From Alphaproteobacteria bacterium (GTDB lineage: Bacteria > Pseudomonadota > Alphaproteobacteria > GCA-016699305): DNA of 64,000 nt. A program made the position numbers and the translations under genes. A model generated the notes under the pieces. That model saw nothing but the letters and a program-made list of their open reading frames with translations. It searched no databases and had not been told where the DNA came from. Positions within the stretch are counted from its first letter, which is position 1. Every line of letters starts with the position of its first letter. The stretch covers positions 1,996,776-2,060,775 of the forward strand of contig CP064970.1 of the NCBI GenBank assembly GCA_016699305.1, written 5' to 3'. Shown piece after piece: positions 1 to 8,239 of the stretch.

Positions 1-309
1 CCCTCTTTGCAGGTCGAAGCCGATGGCTGTCTGTTGGTGGATGCGCGTCTGCCGCTGGACGAATTGACGGAAAGGACCGGACTTGTCTTGCGTATCGGCG
101 ACACCATGGAACAGTTGGAGAGTTTGGGCGGCGTGATCGTCGCTCTTGCGGATCGCGTGCCTTTACGCGGCGAGATGTTGCGTCACCCGCAAGGTCATGT
201 CTTCGAAATCCTTGATGCCGACCGTCGCCGCGTGAAGCAAGTGCGGATTCGTCCCGCTTCCCATGCGCCGCTTTCCGGCGGTGCGCCCCATGTCGAACCC
301 GCTTCCTAA
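1..309 (+). CDS. corC: CorC/HlyC-family protein, C-terminal end (partial)
   Basis: The reading frame is open from the window edge to TAA at 307-309, so only about the last 102 residues are present. They read as the CorC_HlyC transporter-associated domain: DGCLLVDARLPLDEL, then LGGVIVALADRVPLRGE and an HPQGHVFEILDADRRRVKQVRIR strand. Proteins of this family (YbeX/CorC) are cytoplasmic proteins with paired CBS domains, linked to Mg/Co efflux and ribosome maturation; the CBS part lies outside the window. The following lnt gene overlaps its end, the usual ybeX-lnt arrangement, which supports the call. Confidence 0.8.
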   Translation, partial: PSLQVEADGCLLVDARLPLDELTERTGLVLRIGDTMEQLESLGGVIVALADRVPLRGEMLRHPQGHVFEILDADRRRVKQVRIRPASHAPLSGGAPHVEPAS

Positions 310-1888
310 GCGGCAGATGGGTGCGCCTTTATCCTGCCTGCTGGCGGGTATTCTGGCGGCGCTGAGTCTGCCGCCCTTTCATCTGGTGCCGGTCTTGGCG
401 CTGGCCTTTCCGCTTTTTCTGATACGCCTTGCCCAAGCGGACAGTAAGAAGCAGGCCTTTGTTTTGGGTTGGGCCTTTGGCTTTGGCTATTTCGTGGCGG
501 GGCTGTATTGGATAGGTCATGCCTTGGCGGTGGATATTGGCCGTTTCTGGTGGTTGATGCCCTTTGCCGTGGCGGGGTTGCCGTGTGTGTTGGCCGTCTA
601 TATCGGATTGATCGCGGTCATTTGGCATGTCCTGACCGGCGGCGCGGACAAGCAAAAAGGTGTGGCGGCGTGTTTGGTCTGGGCGGTGCTGTGGATGTTG
701 GCCGAAAGTCTGCGCGGCGCGGCGTTCACGGGCTTTCCTTGGAATATCGTGGCGGTCTCTTGGCTGGGTTTCCTGCCGGTGGCGCAAAGCGTGGCGGTGA
801 TCGGTGGCCTGGGACTGGGCATGTTGACGGTCGCTTTGGCCAGTTTGCCTGCCGCCATGCTGGGGCGTGGCTGGGATCGCCGCTTGGCCATGCCCAGCAT
901 GGCATTGGGTGTGATGCTCTTTATGGGACTGGCCGCTTGGGGCCAGTCGCGGCTGGATCAAGGAGCGGGTTTGGCCGATACCACCACAAAGCTGAGATTG
1001 GTGCAGCCGGGCTTTCATCCGATTGTGGCCGAGGCCACCGAAAGCTCACGCGCGCAGCGCAACACCCGCTTTCAAAGCCTATTGAAACTGACCGCTTCCT
1101 TGCCGCGCGAGGTCTTGGATCCCAACGGGCCATGGGTCATCTGGCCGGAGACGGCGGTGCCGTTTTTTATGGACCAAGACCTTCAGCTTCGCCTGGAAAT
1201 CGCCTCGGTCACGCCGCCAGGTCGCGCGGTTTTGACGGGTGTGCCCACGGAAAAACATACGATGCAAGAAGGCGGGCGCATTTTTTACAACTCGCTTTAC
1301 GCGGTGGATTCCAACGGGGCGATCTTGGCGCGCTATCACAAATCGCATCTGGTGCCGTTTGGCGAATATGTGCCAGGCCGCGCTGTGCTATCGCGCTTTA
1401 TCCCGATCGAGGCTATCGCCACCGGTGCCACGGATTTCAGTCCGGGGCCGGGGCCGGTTACGATGCGTCTGCCCGGTTTGCCGCCTTTTAGTCCCCTTAT
1501 CTGCTATGAGTCGATCTTTGACGGCGGTCTTGTGGACCCGGCGGATCGTCCCGAGTGGTTGTTAAATATCACCAACGACTCCTGGTATGGATATAGCACC
1601 GGACCTTGGCAGCATTTGTCTCTGGCACGATTGCGGGCCATGGAGCAGGGATTGCCCTTGGTGCGTGTGGCCACCAACGGCGTGTCGGTGGTCACGGATC
1701 CCATGGGCCAGATCCGTCATCAGCTACCCTGGCGCAGTGCCGCTACGGCGGATGTGCCACTTCCACAGACTCTATCCGCTGTGCCCCTATATGCCCGGTA
1801 TCATCCTTGGCCGCCTTATATTCTGGGCCTGGGAGTGCTTGTTCTGGCGTGGTTCATGCGCCGTAAAACAGATGTAACTAAAAAATAA
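290..1888 (+). CDS. lnt: Apolipoprotein N-acyltransferase
   Basis: Lnt adds the third acyl chain to the N-terminal cysteine of lipoproteins in the inner membrane. The N-terminal half is a run of hydrophobic segments (about residues 10-230), followed by a nitrilase-like periplasmic domain. The catalytic triad is visible: Glu287 in WPETAVP, Lys351 in YHKSHLVPFGEYVP and Cys405 in LICYESIF; the spacing resembles that of the E. coli enzyme. A last hydrophobic segment (PYILGLGVLVLAWFM) precedes the stop. Length is 532 residues from ATG 290, normal for the family. An in-frame ATG at 263 would add nine residues; neither start has a clear Shine-Dalgarno. It overlaps the end of corC by 20 bp, implying co-transcription. 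Confidence 0.93.
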   Translation: MSNPLPKRQMGAPLSCLLAGILAALSLPPFHLVPVLALAFPLFLIRLAQADSKKQAFVLGWAFGFGYFVAGLYWIGHALAVDIGRFWWLMPFAVAGLPCVLAVYIGLIAVIWHVLTGGADKQKGVAACLVWAVLWMLAESLRGAAFTGFPWNIVAVSWLGFLPVAQSVAVIGGLGLGMLTVALASLPAAMLGRGWDRRLAMPSMALGVMLFMGLAAWGQSRLDQGAGLADTTTKLRLVQPGFHPIVAEATESSRAQRNTRFQSLLKLTASLPREVLDPNGPWVIWPETAVPFFMDQDLQLRLEIASVTPPGRAVLTGVPTEKHTMQEGGRIFYNSLYAVDSNGAILARYHKSHLVPFGEYVPGRAVLSRFIPIEAIATGATDFSPGPGPVTMRLPGLPPFSPLICYESIFDGGLVDPADRPEWLLNITNDSWYGYSTGPWQHLSLARLRAMEQGLPLVRVATNGVSVVTDPMGQIRHQLPWRSAATADVPLPQTLSAVPLYARYHPWPPYILGLGVLVLAWFMRRKTDVTKK

Positions 1889-1980
1889 GTTTCATCACTC
1901 TTTCATACGGTCTATCGCATACATAGTGGTTCATATGGATCGGTAGCGGTGTGGCTCGCCTCTTGCCACCTCGGGTAAAA

Positions 1981-1996
1981 GCATACAAGAGTATGC
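1981..1996. promoter_or_regulatory. Perfect inverted repeat upstream of XRE regulator gene
   Basis: GCATAC-AAGA-GTATGC is a perfect 6+4+6 palindrome, 53 bp before the start of the XRE regulator, and another GCATAC half-site lies near 1917. A palindrome of this size ahead of a HTH gene is a plausible autoregulatory operator. That role is inference only. Confidence 0.35.
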
Positions 1997-2048
1997 AATC
2001 AAGGGTGACGCCGATGCTCGATCCGCATCATGAGGAGAAAAGATAGCA

Positions 2049-2582
2049 ATGACCCCCAATAAAGTTCGAGAACAAGAAAGCAATGATCTGGAGTCCGGTG
2101 CCAATCGTGGTGGTGGTCGCGGTCGTGCTAATCCGGTGGATGCCCATGTCGGTTCGCGCGTGCGTTTGCGCCGTACCCTGGTGGGCATGAGCCAGGACAA
2201 ACTGGGCCACTCGGTCGGCCTGACTTTCCAACAGATCCAAAAATACGAGCGCGGCACCAACCGCATCGGCGCCAGCCGGTTGTTTCAATTCTCGGAAATT
2301 CTGAGCGTTCCGGTGTCGTGGTTCTTTGAAGAAATGCCCAATGCCACCCGCGAACAATTTGCGCCTCCGGGTTTCGCCGAGGAGGAAGTCCCCTCGCTGC
2401 GTGACGTGCGGCAGCAAGACCCCATCCGTCGGCGCGAAACGCTGGAATTGGTGCGGGCCTATTACCGCATCACCGATCCGAAGCTGCGTCGGCGCATCTT
2501 CGACATGATCAAGGCTGCGTCCAAGGTTCAAATCTCGGCGTCTGGCAACGATGCCGAAGACGGCAGCGACGACGAGTCGTAA
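2049..2582 (+). CDS. XRE-family helix-turn-helix transcriptional regulator
   Basis: The 177-residue protein has an HTH_3 domain at about residues 36-95: VGSRVRLRRTLVGMSQDKLG, then the recognition region VGLTFQQIQKYERGTNRIGASRL and the strand LFQFSEILSVPVSWFFEEM. The N-terminus is a Gly/Arg/Asn-rich tail, and the C-terminal part (ETLELVRAYYRITDPKLRRRIFDMIKA) is helical and probably a dimerisation or effector segment. Start ATG 2049 has the Shine-Dalgarno GAGGAGAAAA. This regulator type after lnt is a recurring alphaproteobacterial arrangement, usually followed by metK; metK is absent here. Target genes are unknown. Confidence 0.85.
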   Translation: MTPNKVREQESNDLESGANRGGGRGRANPVDAHVGSRVRLRRTLVGMSQDKLGHSVGLTFQQIQKYERGTNRIGASRLFQFSEILSVPVSWFFEEMPNATREQFAPPGFAEEEVPSLRDVRQQDPIRRRETLELVRAYYRITDPKLRRRIFDMIKAASKVQISASGNDAEDGSDDES

Positions 2583-2618
2583 ACTTAAATCCTAGACCTG
2601 TGCGCGGATGGTGGGGCG

Positions 2619-5567
2619 TCAGTCCGACCATTCCGCCGCACGGCTCAGCAGGGGAAATAGGTCTATCGCGGCACTTTCGCCAAAACTCTGCGGCGTGGAC
2701 GACGCGCGGTAGCCTTGTTCAAGACGGTCGTATTGCGCGATGCGTTGCCGCAGAAAATCCAGACATTCTCGCGCCGAGGTCGAAGGATTGGCTTGTTTGG
2801 CATGGCCTACATGGCTGGCTTTGCCATTGCCGATCCGGCTGGGCAGTTTCCAATAGGCTAGCTCGCCAATCTCATCATGCCCACCTGTTCCGCCATGGGC
2901 CAAATCGGCAAAGCCGCCATGCAGCGCGATGGCGGCTTCCAACAGCAATTGCGGCTTTTCAAATCGCGCGACGGCGGCGGCGCTGGGTACGGTGCCGGTC
3001 TTATAGTCCAAAATGGCCAAAGCGCCCGATGCCAGGCGGTCGATGCGATCAGCCTTGCATGTCAACGTGAATTTCAGTTCGGGGCAATGCCATTGGCCTT
3101 TGGTTTCGATCGCCAAGGGCCAGGTCCCCTGGCTGCGCCTTGCCGACTCGATCGAGACGAACCAGTCGGCCATATGCGCCAAACGCGGCTTCCATAAAGC
3201 CTGTATGCCGGGTAGATGCGCGACATCGGCCATGACCTCTTCGCCCATCCGGATAAGGCGTTGATCGGCGTCCGGGGGAAGATGGCCGCGCATATATTGC
3301 CGGATAAAAAGCTCCAACGTCTTGTGGACCAGCGTCCCTAGGATTCGCGCATCGGGATCGGCGTCGATCTCGTCCAGTTCCCTTAGATTAAGGATGCGTT
3401 TGACGTAGAGGGCATAGGGATCGGCGATCCAGGTTTCGATATCCGTGACGCTGAGCCTACGCGGACGGGCCGCGACGGGCGGTTTGGGCGCGGGGCGGTC
3501 GCGGTGGCGGTTCTGGCTGGGGCTATCGATCCGCCGGGCCAGGTCGCGCCAATTTTGCCCCGAATCCAAGGTCAGCGAGGCCGCCAATAGCACGGCGTCC
3601 AGACGTTGCAGCCAACGCGAGGGCAAAGCGGGGTTCTTGCCGGATTTACGCGACCGAGTGAGGACCACGCATGGCGCGCTGGCGGCACAGACGAAATCAT
3701 GCGCGGCAAGTCCGATGCGCGTCTCGGGACTTTGCAGGCCAAAGGCAAGGCGCATCGGGCGCGACATCCAAGGGCCGGATTCGGTGGCGGGCGGCCACAC
3801 GGTTTCGTTCATTCCGCCAAGGACCATGACATCCGCATGGATAAGCCGCGCTTCTAAAGGCCCTAATATGGACAAGCGCGGCGTTTTTCCAAAACGTGGA
3901 CGCACAACCTGTTTGGAAAGCAAGCTTTCGAACAGGGCGGGATAGGCCGCGCCCATAAATTCGGGGAATGTCGCCACCGCTTCGTCCAGGTCGCTGCAGA
4001 AGGTGGCGGCGGCCTCACCCGACTCGCCGCGCCATAGACGTGCCGTGCCTGGCGTGTCGTCGCTGCCGGCCAGCATCTCGGCCAGCGATAGATGCGCTGC
4101 CAGGCAATCCAACAATGTGACGCGCGGCGCGTTTAGGGCGTTGACGAAGGGCTGGGCCGTCTGTTCGATGCACTCTAACCATACGGCCAATTCCTCATAG
4201 GTCGGATCGGCCTCCAGCAACGCGCGGCGCATGGTGGCGATTCCGCCATTCAGTCTGGGGCCACGCAAGATCGCCGTTTCGATCTTGCGTATATGGCGGC
4301 GGCACTGCGCCGGGGAAAGCCCCGCGCTTGCCAAGGGGTGTTTCATCAAGGCCAGGAATTCCAAAGGCCCTTGTTCGCGCGCCCAATCGGCCACCAGGCG
4401 CAAGAAGGCCCCCGTGGACGTGGTGGATAGGGGGGTTCCGGCACTGTCGTCCACCTCGATCTGCCATCGGCGCAACATGGCCGCCACGCGCCGCGCCAAG
4501 CCTCGATCCAAGGTGACCAAGGCCGCCGTGCGGTGCGGGGTTTCCAACGCCTCGCGCAAGATCAGGGCAATGACGCGCGCCTCTTCATGCGGGTCGTCCA
4601 GGTCCATGCGCGTCAGGCCTTGGATATGTTTGGGCGTCAGGTTTAGCCCGTCTTTCCACGCATCGGTCAGCGCGGCGGGACGCATCACCTCGGCCCATAA
4701 TGTGGCGCGCGGGGCGGCGGCATCGGGCGCGTCCGGCCAGGGGCGGATATCCTTCCGATCCAGTTCCATGCCGCGCAATAAAGATCGCAAGGCGTGCTGC
4801 GGATGGGTTTCCTCCATCAGCTGCCAGGACTCCTCGTCCAGATCAAGGTCCAGGCCGGGCAGGATGATCTCGCCTTGGGGCAGCTCGGCCACCACGCGCA
4901 AAAGATCGGCCACCGACGGGATCGAGCCGGTGATTCCGGCGGCGATGATGGGATCAAGCGGCGGATTCTCGCGCCACAGGTCGCAGCGCATGGCCAGAAT
5001 CCGATTGCGCCGCTCGGCCGGGTCCATGCGTCCCAGATCGTGCAAAACCCCGGGCCAAGCTTGGCTGAGTACGGACAGGAAACGCACCGATTCTTGCCAA
5101 TGAACCGCATAGTCCTGCGGCGCAAGATGGTCGAGGGCGGAAAAGTCCAGTCGCTGGGTTTGCACCTCGTCCAGGAACTCGGCCAAGGCGGCGGCCAGTT
5201 GCGAGGCTTGATCGGGCGGCAGGGAAGGGGAATCGCCCAGCCCGCAAGCCATAACCAGACGGGTGAGAATCAAATGGCGGTGCAAGGGCTCGACGGCGGG
5301 GGCAAGCTGCGCCTCGGCCTGCGCCAGGCTGAGATGGGTTTGCGGATCGGGATCGCCCACCGGCACCATATGCGGCAGCAATAAGGGCTTGCCTTGCGCT
5401 GCGCGTAAAAAAGCTTCGCGCATCGTGCGGCATGATCGGCGTGTGGGCAACAATAAGGTGATGGCGGACAGGCGCAGCGGATCGTCGCCGCAGCGTTTAA
5501 GCAGGCCAAGGGCCAGGCTATCGGCAAAGGCCGCCGCGCCGCCAAGGGTAAAGACGCGCCCCGTCAC
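2619..5567 (-). CDS. addB: Double-strand break repair protein AddB
   Basis: AddB is the partner of AddA in the alphaproteobacterial helicase-nuclease that resects double-strand breaks for RecA loading. The protein opens with VFTLGGAAAFADSLALGLL and has the family motif TLLLPTRRSCRTMREAFLRA. A RecB-like nuclease core lies near the C-terminus (LAILDYKTG, preceded by KADRIDRL). I start it at GTG 5567, giving 982 residues, because GTGA there overlaps the murU stop; an upstream ATG at 5627 would add 20 residues lying inside murU. It is the last gene of mutT-tsaE-amgK-murU-addB. Unusually, addA is not next to it but 7 kb away at 12910. Confidence 0.92.
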   Translation of the reverse strand: MTGRVFTLGGAAAFADSLALGLLKRCGDDPLRLSAITLLLPTRRSCRTMREAFLRAAQGKPLLLPHMVPVGDPDPQTHLSLAQAEAQLAPAVEPLHRHLILTRLVMACGLGDSPSLPPDQASQLAAALAEFLDEVQTQRLDFSALDHLAPQDYAVHWQESVRFLSVLSQAWPGVLHDLGRMDPAERRNRILAMRCDLWRENPPLDPIIAAGITGSIPSVADLLRVVAELPQGEIILPGLDLDLDEESWQLMEETHPQHALRSLLRGMELDRKDIRPWPDAPDAAAPRATLWAEVMRPAALTDAWKDGLNLTPKHIQGLTRMDLDDPHEEARVIALILREALETPHRTAALVTLDRGLARRVAAMLRRWQIEVDDSAGTPLSTTSTGAFLRLVADWAREQGPLEFLALMKHPLASAGLSPAQCRRHIRKIETAILRGPRLNGGIATMRRALLEADPTYEELAVWLECIEQTAQPFVNALNAPRVTLLDCLAAHLSLAEMLAGSDDTPGTARLWRGESGEAAATFCSDLDEAVATFPEFMGAAYPALFESLLSKQVVRPRFGKTPRLSILGPLEARLIHADVMVLGGMNETVWPPATESGPWMSRPMRLAFGLQSPETRIGLAAHDFVCAASAPCVVLTRSRKSGKNPALPSRWLQRLDAVLLAASLTLDSGQNWRDLARRIDSPSQNRHRDRPAPKPPVAARPRRLSVTDIETWIADPYALYVKRILNLRELDEIDADPDARILGTLVHKTLELFIRQYMRGHLPPDADQRLIRMGEEVMADVAHLPGIQALWKPRLAHMADWFVSIESARRSQGTWPLAIETKGQWHCPELKFTLTCKADRIDRLASGALAILDYKTGTVPSAAAVARFEKPQLLLEAAIALHGGFADLAHGGTGGHDEIGELAYWKLPSRIGNGKASHVGHAKQANPSTSARECLDFLRQRIAQYDRLEQGYRASSTPQSFGESAAIDLFPLLSRAAEWSD

Positions 5568-6298
5568 GATTCCGCCCAATGTAGACAGGCAAAGGCGTAA
5601 TCCTGTGGCGTCGATATGTGAAAGCACGCGCCGTCATGCTCCAGCCCGTAAAGACGGCCTTTCGCCTCGGCTTCGTCGAAAATCAGATTGTTGGAAAAGA
5701 CGCCCGGCGCGAAAGGCTCATAGCAAGCGCGTTGCACGATCATGGCCGAGATATAGACATAGGGCCTGGGCAAAGCGGTGTCTTTGCGGGTCAAACGTCC
5801 ATCCGCTTGCATGAAAAAATCGCCGCCTTGGGGATCGAAGCCATGGGCGCGGGGTGATCGCGTGGGCAGAACCAGCAACAAGGCATCCATCTTTTCAGGA
5901 TCAAAAGCCTTGGCCAGACGCGCCAGGCTGGGGCTTGACCCCTCGGTCAGGGGCATATCGCCCGAGAGAACGAAGAAACTTTCTCCGCGCAACAAGGGCA
6001 GGGCGTTCTTGACCCCGCCGCCGGTGTCCAGTGGCCTTTCGGCTTCGTGCGAGATAAGGATTTGCGCCTTATTGCCTGGGCGTTCCTCCAGATGCTGAAT
6101 CAGCATCTGGGCTTTGTAATGCGCGTTGACGACGATGCGTGGCACCCCCGCCTGACACAGCTTATCCAGGGCATGATCCAACAGGGTGCCCTCGCCCAGA
6201 GTCATCAGAGGCTTGGGACGATCATCGGTCAAGGGACGCAGGCGTTCGCCGCGACCGGCGGCCAGGATCATCGCGCTTTCGGGAAAAAAGCCGCTCAT
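5564..6298 (-). CDS. murU: N-acetylmuramate-1-phosphate uridylyltransferase (MurU-like nucleotidyltransferase)
   Basis: The N-terminal signature AMILAAGRGERLRPLTDDRPKPL is that of sugar-nucleotide pyrophosphorylases, with the G-x-G-x-R nucleotide loop and the KPL motif. LSGDMPL supplies the expected metal-binding aspartate region. In MurNAc recycling, MurU converts MurNAc-1-P to UDP-MurNAc and bypasses de novo synthesis. Start ATG 6298 overlaps the amgK stop as ATGA, giving 244 residues; an earlier ATG at 6328 is inside amgK. The amgK-murU pairing is what makes MurU the preferred call over a generic nucleotidyltransferase. Confidence 0.85.
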   Translation of the reverse strand: MSGFFPESAMILAAGRGERLRPLTDDRPKPLMTLGEGTLLDHALDKLCQAGVPRIVVNAHYKAQMLIQHLEERPGNKAQILISHEAERPLDTGGGVKNALPLLRGESFFVLSGDMPLTEGSSPSLARLAKAFDPEKMDALLLVLPTRSPRAHGFDPQGGDFFMQADGRLTRKDTALPRPYVYISAMIVQRACYEPFAPGVFSNNLIFDEAEAKGRLYGLEHDGACFHISTPQDYAFACLHWAES

Positions 6299-7290
6299 GC
6301 GAAACTCGCTTCGTGCTGACTGACCCATTGCGCCACGGGGCTCAGCGCGGGATGGCGCAATTCATTATGCATCCTTGCCTTGATGCCTGGCAGGACATCG
6401 CGCAGTTCCGCGCGGCCCTGACGCATATAGAGGGTGAACAGAGCCAGCACGCGCATGCGACGCTGTGTGCTTAGGATAGCCCATGACGCTTCGAACGCCG
6501 CGCGGTCCAGATGGGGAAAGGTATTCAGGTAATAATCACGCGCCGCTTGCGCCAGATGCGTGGGAGCGGGATTGCGATTGCGTTCGACCAGGGACAAAAG
6601 ATCATAAATCACCGGCCCGATTCCGGCATCTTGGAAATCCAGCAAGCCACAGGCGGCAAGGCCGGTTTTCCCCGCGCGTCGTACCAGATTGGACGCGCTG
6701 TAATCGCGCAGTAACAGGCTTTGCGGCAGGCTTTGCGTGATGGGCAAGACAGCGCGCCAAGCATCTTCAAACTCCTTGCATGCTGATGCCGAGACGGCAA
6801 AGACCTGGGTGAACAGCGAAACTTGCTCGATCAGTACAGGCAGGTCATAGCGCAGCAGATCGGGCGCGGATTCGATCCGGAAATTCCGATGCAGATGGAT
6901 CAAGACATCCACCGCCGTCCGATAAGTCGGCCACAGATCGCCGCCTGCGGCCAGAATCTTGGCATAGGTGTCATCGCCAAAATCTTCGACCAGCAACAAG
7001 CCGGATGCCAGGTCCTGCGCGTAGATTTCCGGCGCGGACAATCCCATCTCGCGCAAGATATGGTCGATGCGAACAAAGGGCGGTGCCGAACCGTCGGCGC
7101 AGTCCATCAGCATGGCACTTGCGCCATCCAAACGCCTAAGGCGCGTATAACGTCGTACGGATAGGGTGTTCAGTGTGACGGCCAGGGGATGCCGTTCGGC
7201 CATATGCCAAGCGTGATGCGTCAGAAATTCTTCCACCGCCTCCGATGCGGCGGGGCGGGCGGGCGTGTCGGTGGCAAGCGCGCTTATCAT
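6295..7290 (-). CDS. amgK: N-acetylmuramate/N-acetylglucosamine anomeric kinase (AmgK-like)
   Basis: This is an aminoglycoside-phosphotransferase-fold kinase of about 331 residues. The N-terminal lobe (LRRLDGASAMLMDCADGSAPPF) contacts ATP. LLLRDYSASNLVRR is the catalytic loop with Asp and Asn, and LLDFQDAGIGP supplies the metal-binding Asp. AmgK phosphorylates MurNAc at the anomeric carbon, feeding MurU directly downstream. Start ATG 7290 overlaps the tsaE stop (ATGA at 7290-7287); an in-frame start at 7335 would sit inside tsaE. The tsaE-amgK-murU-addB order is characteristic of alphaproteobacteria. Confidence 0.86.
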   Translation of the reverse strand: MISALATDTPARPAASEAVEEFLTHHAWHMAERHPLAVTLNTLSVRRYTRLRRLDGASAMLMDCADGSAPPFVRIDHILREMGLSAPEIYAQDLASGLLLVEDFGDDTYAKILAAGGDLWPTYRTAVDVLIHLHRNFRIESAPDLLRYDLPVLIEQVSLFTQVFAVSASACKEFEDAWRAVLPITQSLPQSLLLRDYSASNLVRRAGKTGLAACGLLDFQDAGIGPVIYDLLSLVERNRNPAPTHLAQAARDYYLNTFPHLDRAAFEASWAILSTQRRMRVLALFTLYMRQGRAELRDVLPGIKARMHNELRHPALSPVAQWVSQHEASFA

Positions 7291-7763
7291 CCGCCCAGCA
7301 TAGCCTGTGCCAGGCGCGGCGACCAGTCGGGACACCCTTGCAAAACGGCCCGTCTTCCCCCCTGATCATGGGAGAGGCGCAGGTCCAAACGCTTGCTGGG
7401 CAACAACGTTTCTATGCGCTGCGGCCATTCAAGTAGGACCAGATTCTGCCCACAGGCTTCTTCCCAGCCCAATTCGAAGACCTCGTCCGGCGTTTTGAGG
7501 CGGTAAAGATCGACATGCCAGACCTTGCCCCGGATGGAGTCGTAAATCTGCACCAGGGTGAATGTGGGGCTGGGTACGCATAGCTGCGCGTCGTTGGTCC
7601 ATTGCCGTATAAAGGCGCGGGCCAGCGTGGTTTTTCCCGCTCCCAGATCGCCCCATAGGGCAATCAGATCGTCAGGGCGCGCCAGCTCGGCCAGTGCCGC
7701 GCCCAGGCGGCAGGTGGCGGCCTCATCCGGCAGATCCAAAGTCAGGGGGGCGTTATCCGCCAT
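7287..7763 (-). CDS. tsaE: tRNA t6A biosynthesis ATPase TsaE
   Basis: The 158-residue P-loop protein has Walker A at residues 38-45 (GDLGAGKT) and the TsaE signature SPTFTLVQIYD followed by VWHVDLYRL and LLEWPQRI. TsaE drives the TsaBD complex during threonylcarbamoylation of tRNA A37. Length is normal. Its first codons overlap the end of mutT by 11 bp and its stop overlaps amgK, so it is translated within the leftward operon. Confidence 0.92.
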   Translation of the reverse strand: MADNAPLTLDLPDEAATCRLGAALAELARPDDLIALWGDLGAGKTTLARAFIRQWTNDAQLCVPSPTFTLVQIYDSIRGKVWHVDLYRLKTPDEVFELGWEEACGQNLVLLEWPQRIETLLPSKRLDLRLSHDQGGRRAVLQGCPDWSPRLAQAMLGG

Positions 7764-8175
7764 CCACGAATCTCCTCAGGGCTGGCAACAGAGCATCGTC
7801 ATGCGGCACCAGGCGCAAAGAGGACGATTCGATGGCCTGGGGGGCGATCCATGTCAATCCCTGCCCCTCGCGCGGTTCGATCTGTCCTTGCCATTGGCGC
7901 AAGCCGAAAAGCGGCATCAGGACATGCCGTCCCGTGCCATGTGTATGCGAGGCGAAGGTGATCGGGCACATATGATGCGCTTGTGTTACGATTCCTAATT
8001 CTTCAGACAATTCGCGGGCTAGGGCCTGTTCGGGAGTCTCGTTCGGCTCGACCTTGCCGCCGGGGAATTCCCATAAACCGGCATAGTCTTTTCCAGGAAG
8101 ACGCTGGCCCAGCAGCACGAATCCCGCGTCATTGATCAAGGCCGCTGCGGCCACCACCATCAGTTTGCCGCTCAT
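7753..8175 (-). CDS. mutT: Nudix hydrolase, MutT-like 8-oxo-dGTP diphosphatase
   Basis: The 140-residue protein has a complete Nudix box at residues 40-62 (G-x5-E-x7-RELSEELGI), with the conserved REUxEExGU geometry. Preceding LLGQRLPGKDYAGLWEFPGG is typical of MutT-type 8-oxo-dGTP diphosphatases that clean the nucleotide pool. It is the first gene of the leftward operon and diverges from hemC across a 64-bp gap that must hold both promoters. Substrate is inferred from family resemblance. Confidence 0.88.
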   Translation of the reverse strand: MSGKLMVVAAAALINDAGFVLLGQRLPGKDYAGLWEFPGGKVEPNETPEQALARELSEELGIVTQAHHMCPITFASHTHGTGRHVLMPLFGLRQWQGQIEPREGQGLTWIAPQAIESSSLRLVPHDDALLPALRRFVDGG

Positions 8176-8203
8176 GGCAGCCTCTCTTTCCGTTGAGGAG
8201 AGC

Positions 8204-8231
8204 TTGCAAAATCAAGGGGGTCAAGTAAAGT
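8204..8231 (+). promoter_or_regulatory. Candidate sigma70-type promoter of the hem operon
   Basis: TTGCAA (8204-8209), a 16-bp spacer and TAAAGT (8226-8231) lie just before hemC. The -10 ends eight bases before ATG 8240 and no Shine-Dalgarno precedes that ATG, so the transcript may be leaderless or nearly so. Confidence 0.45.
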
Positions 8232-8239
8232 CCGACCTT

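Noticed and set aside
329..1018. Minus-strand frame opposite lnt
   Set aside because: Gln/His/Arg-rich composition typical of antisense shadow in GC-rich DNA.
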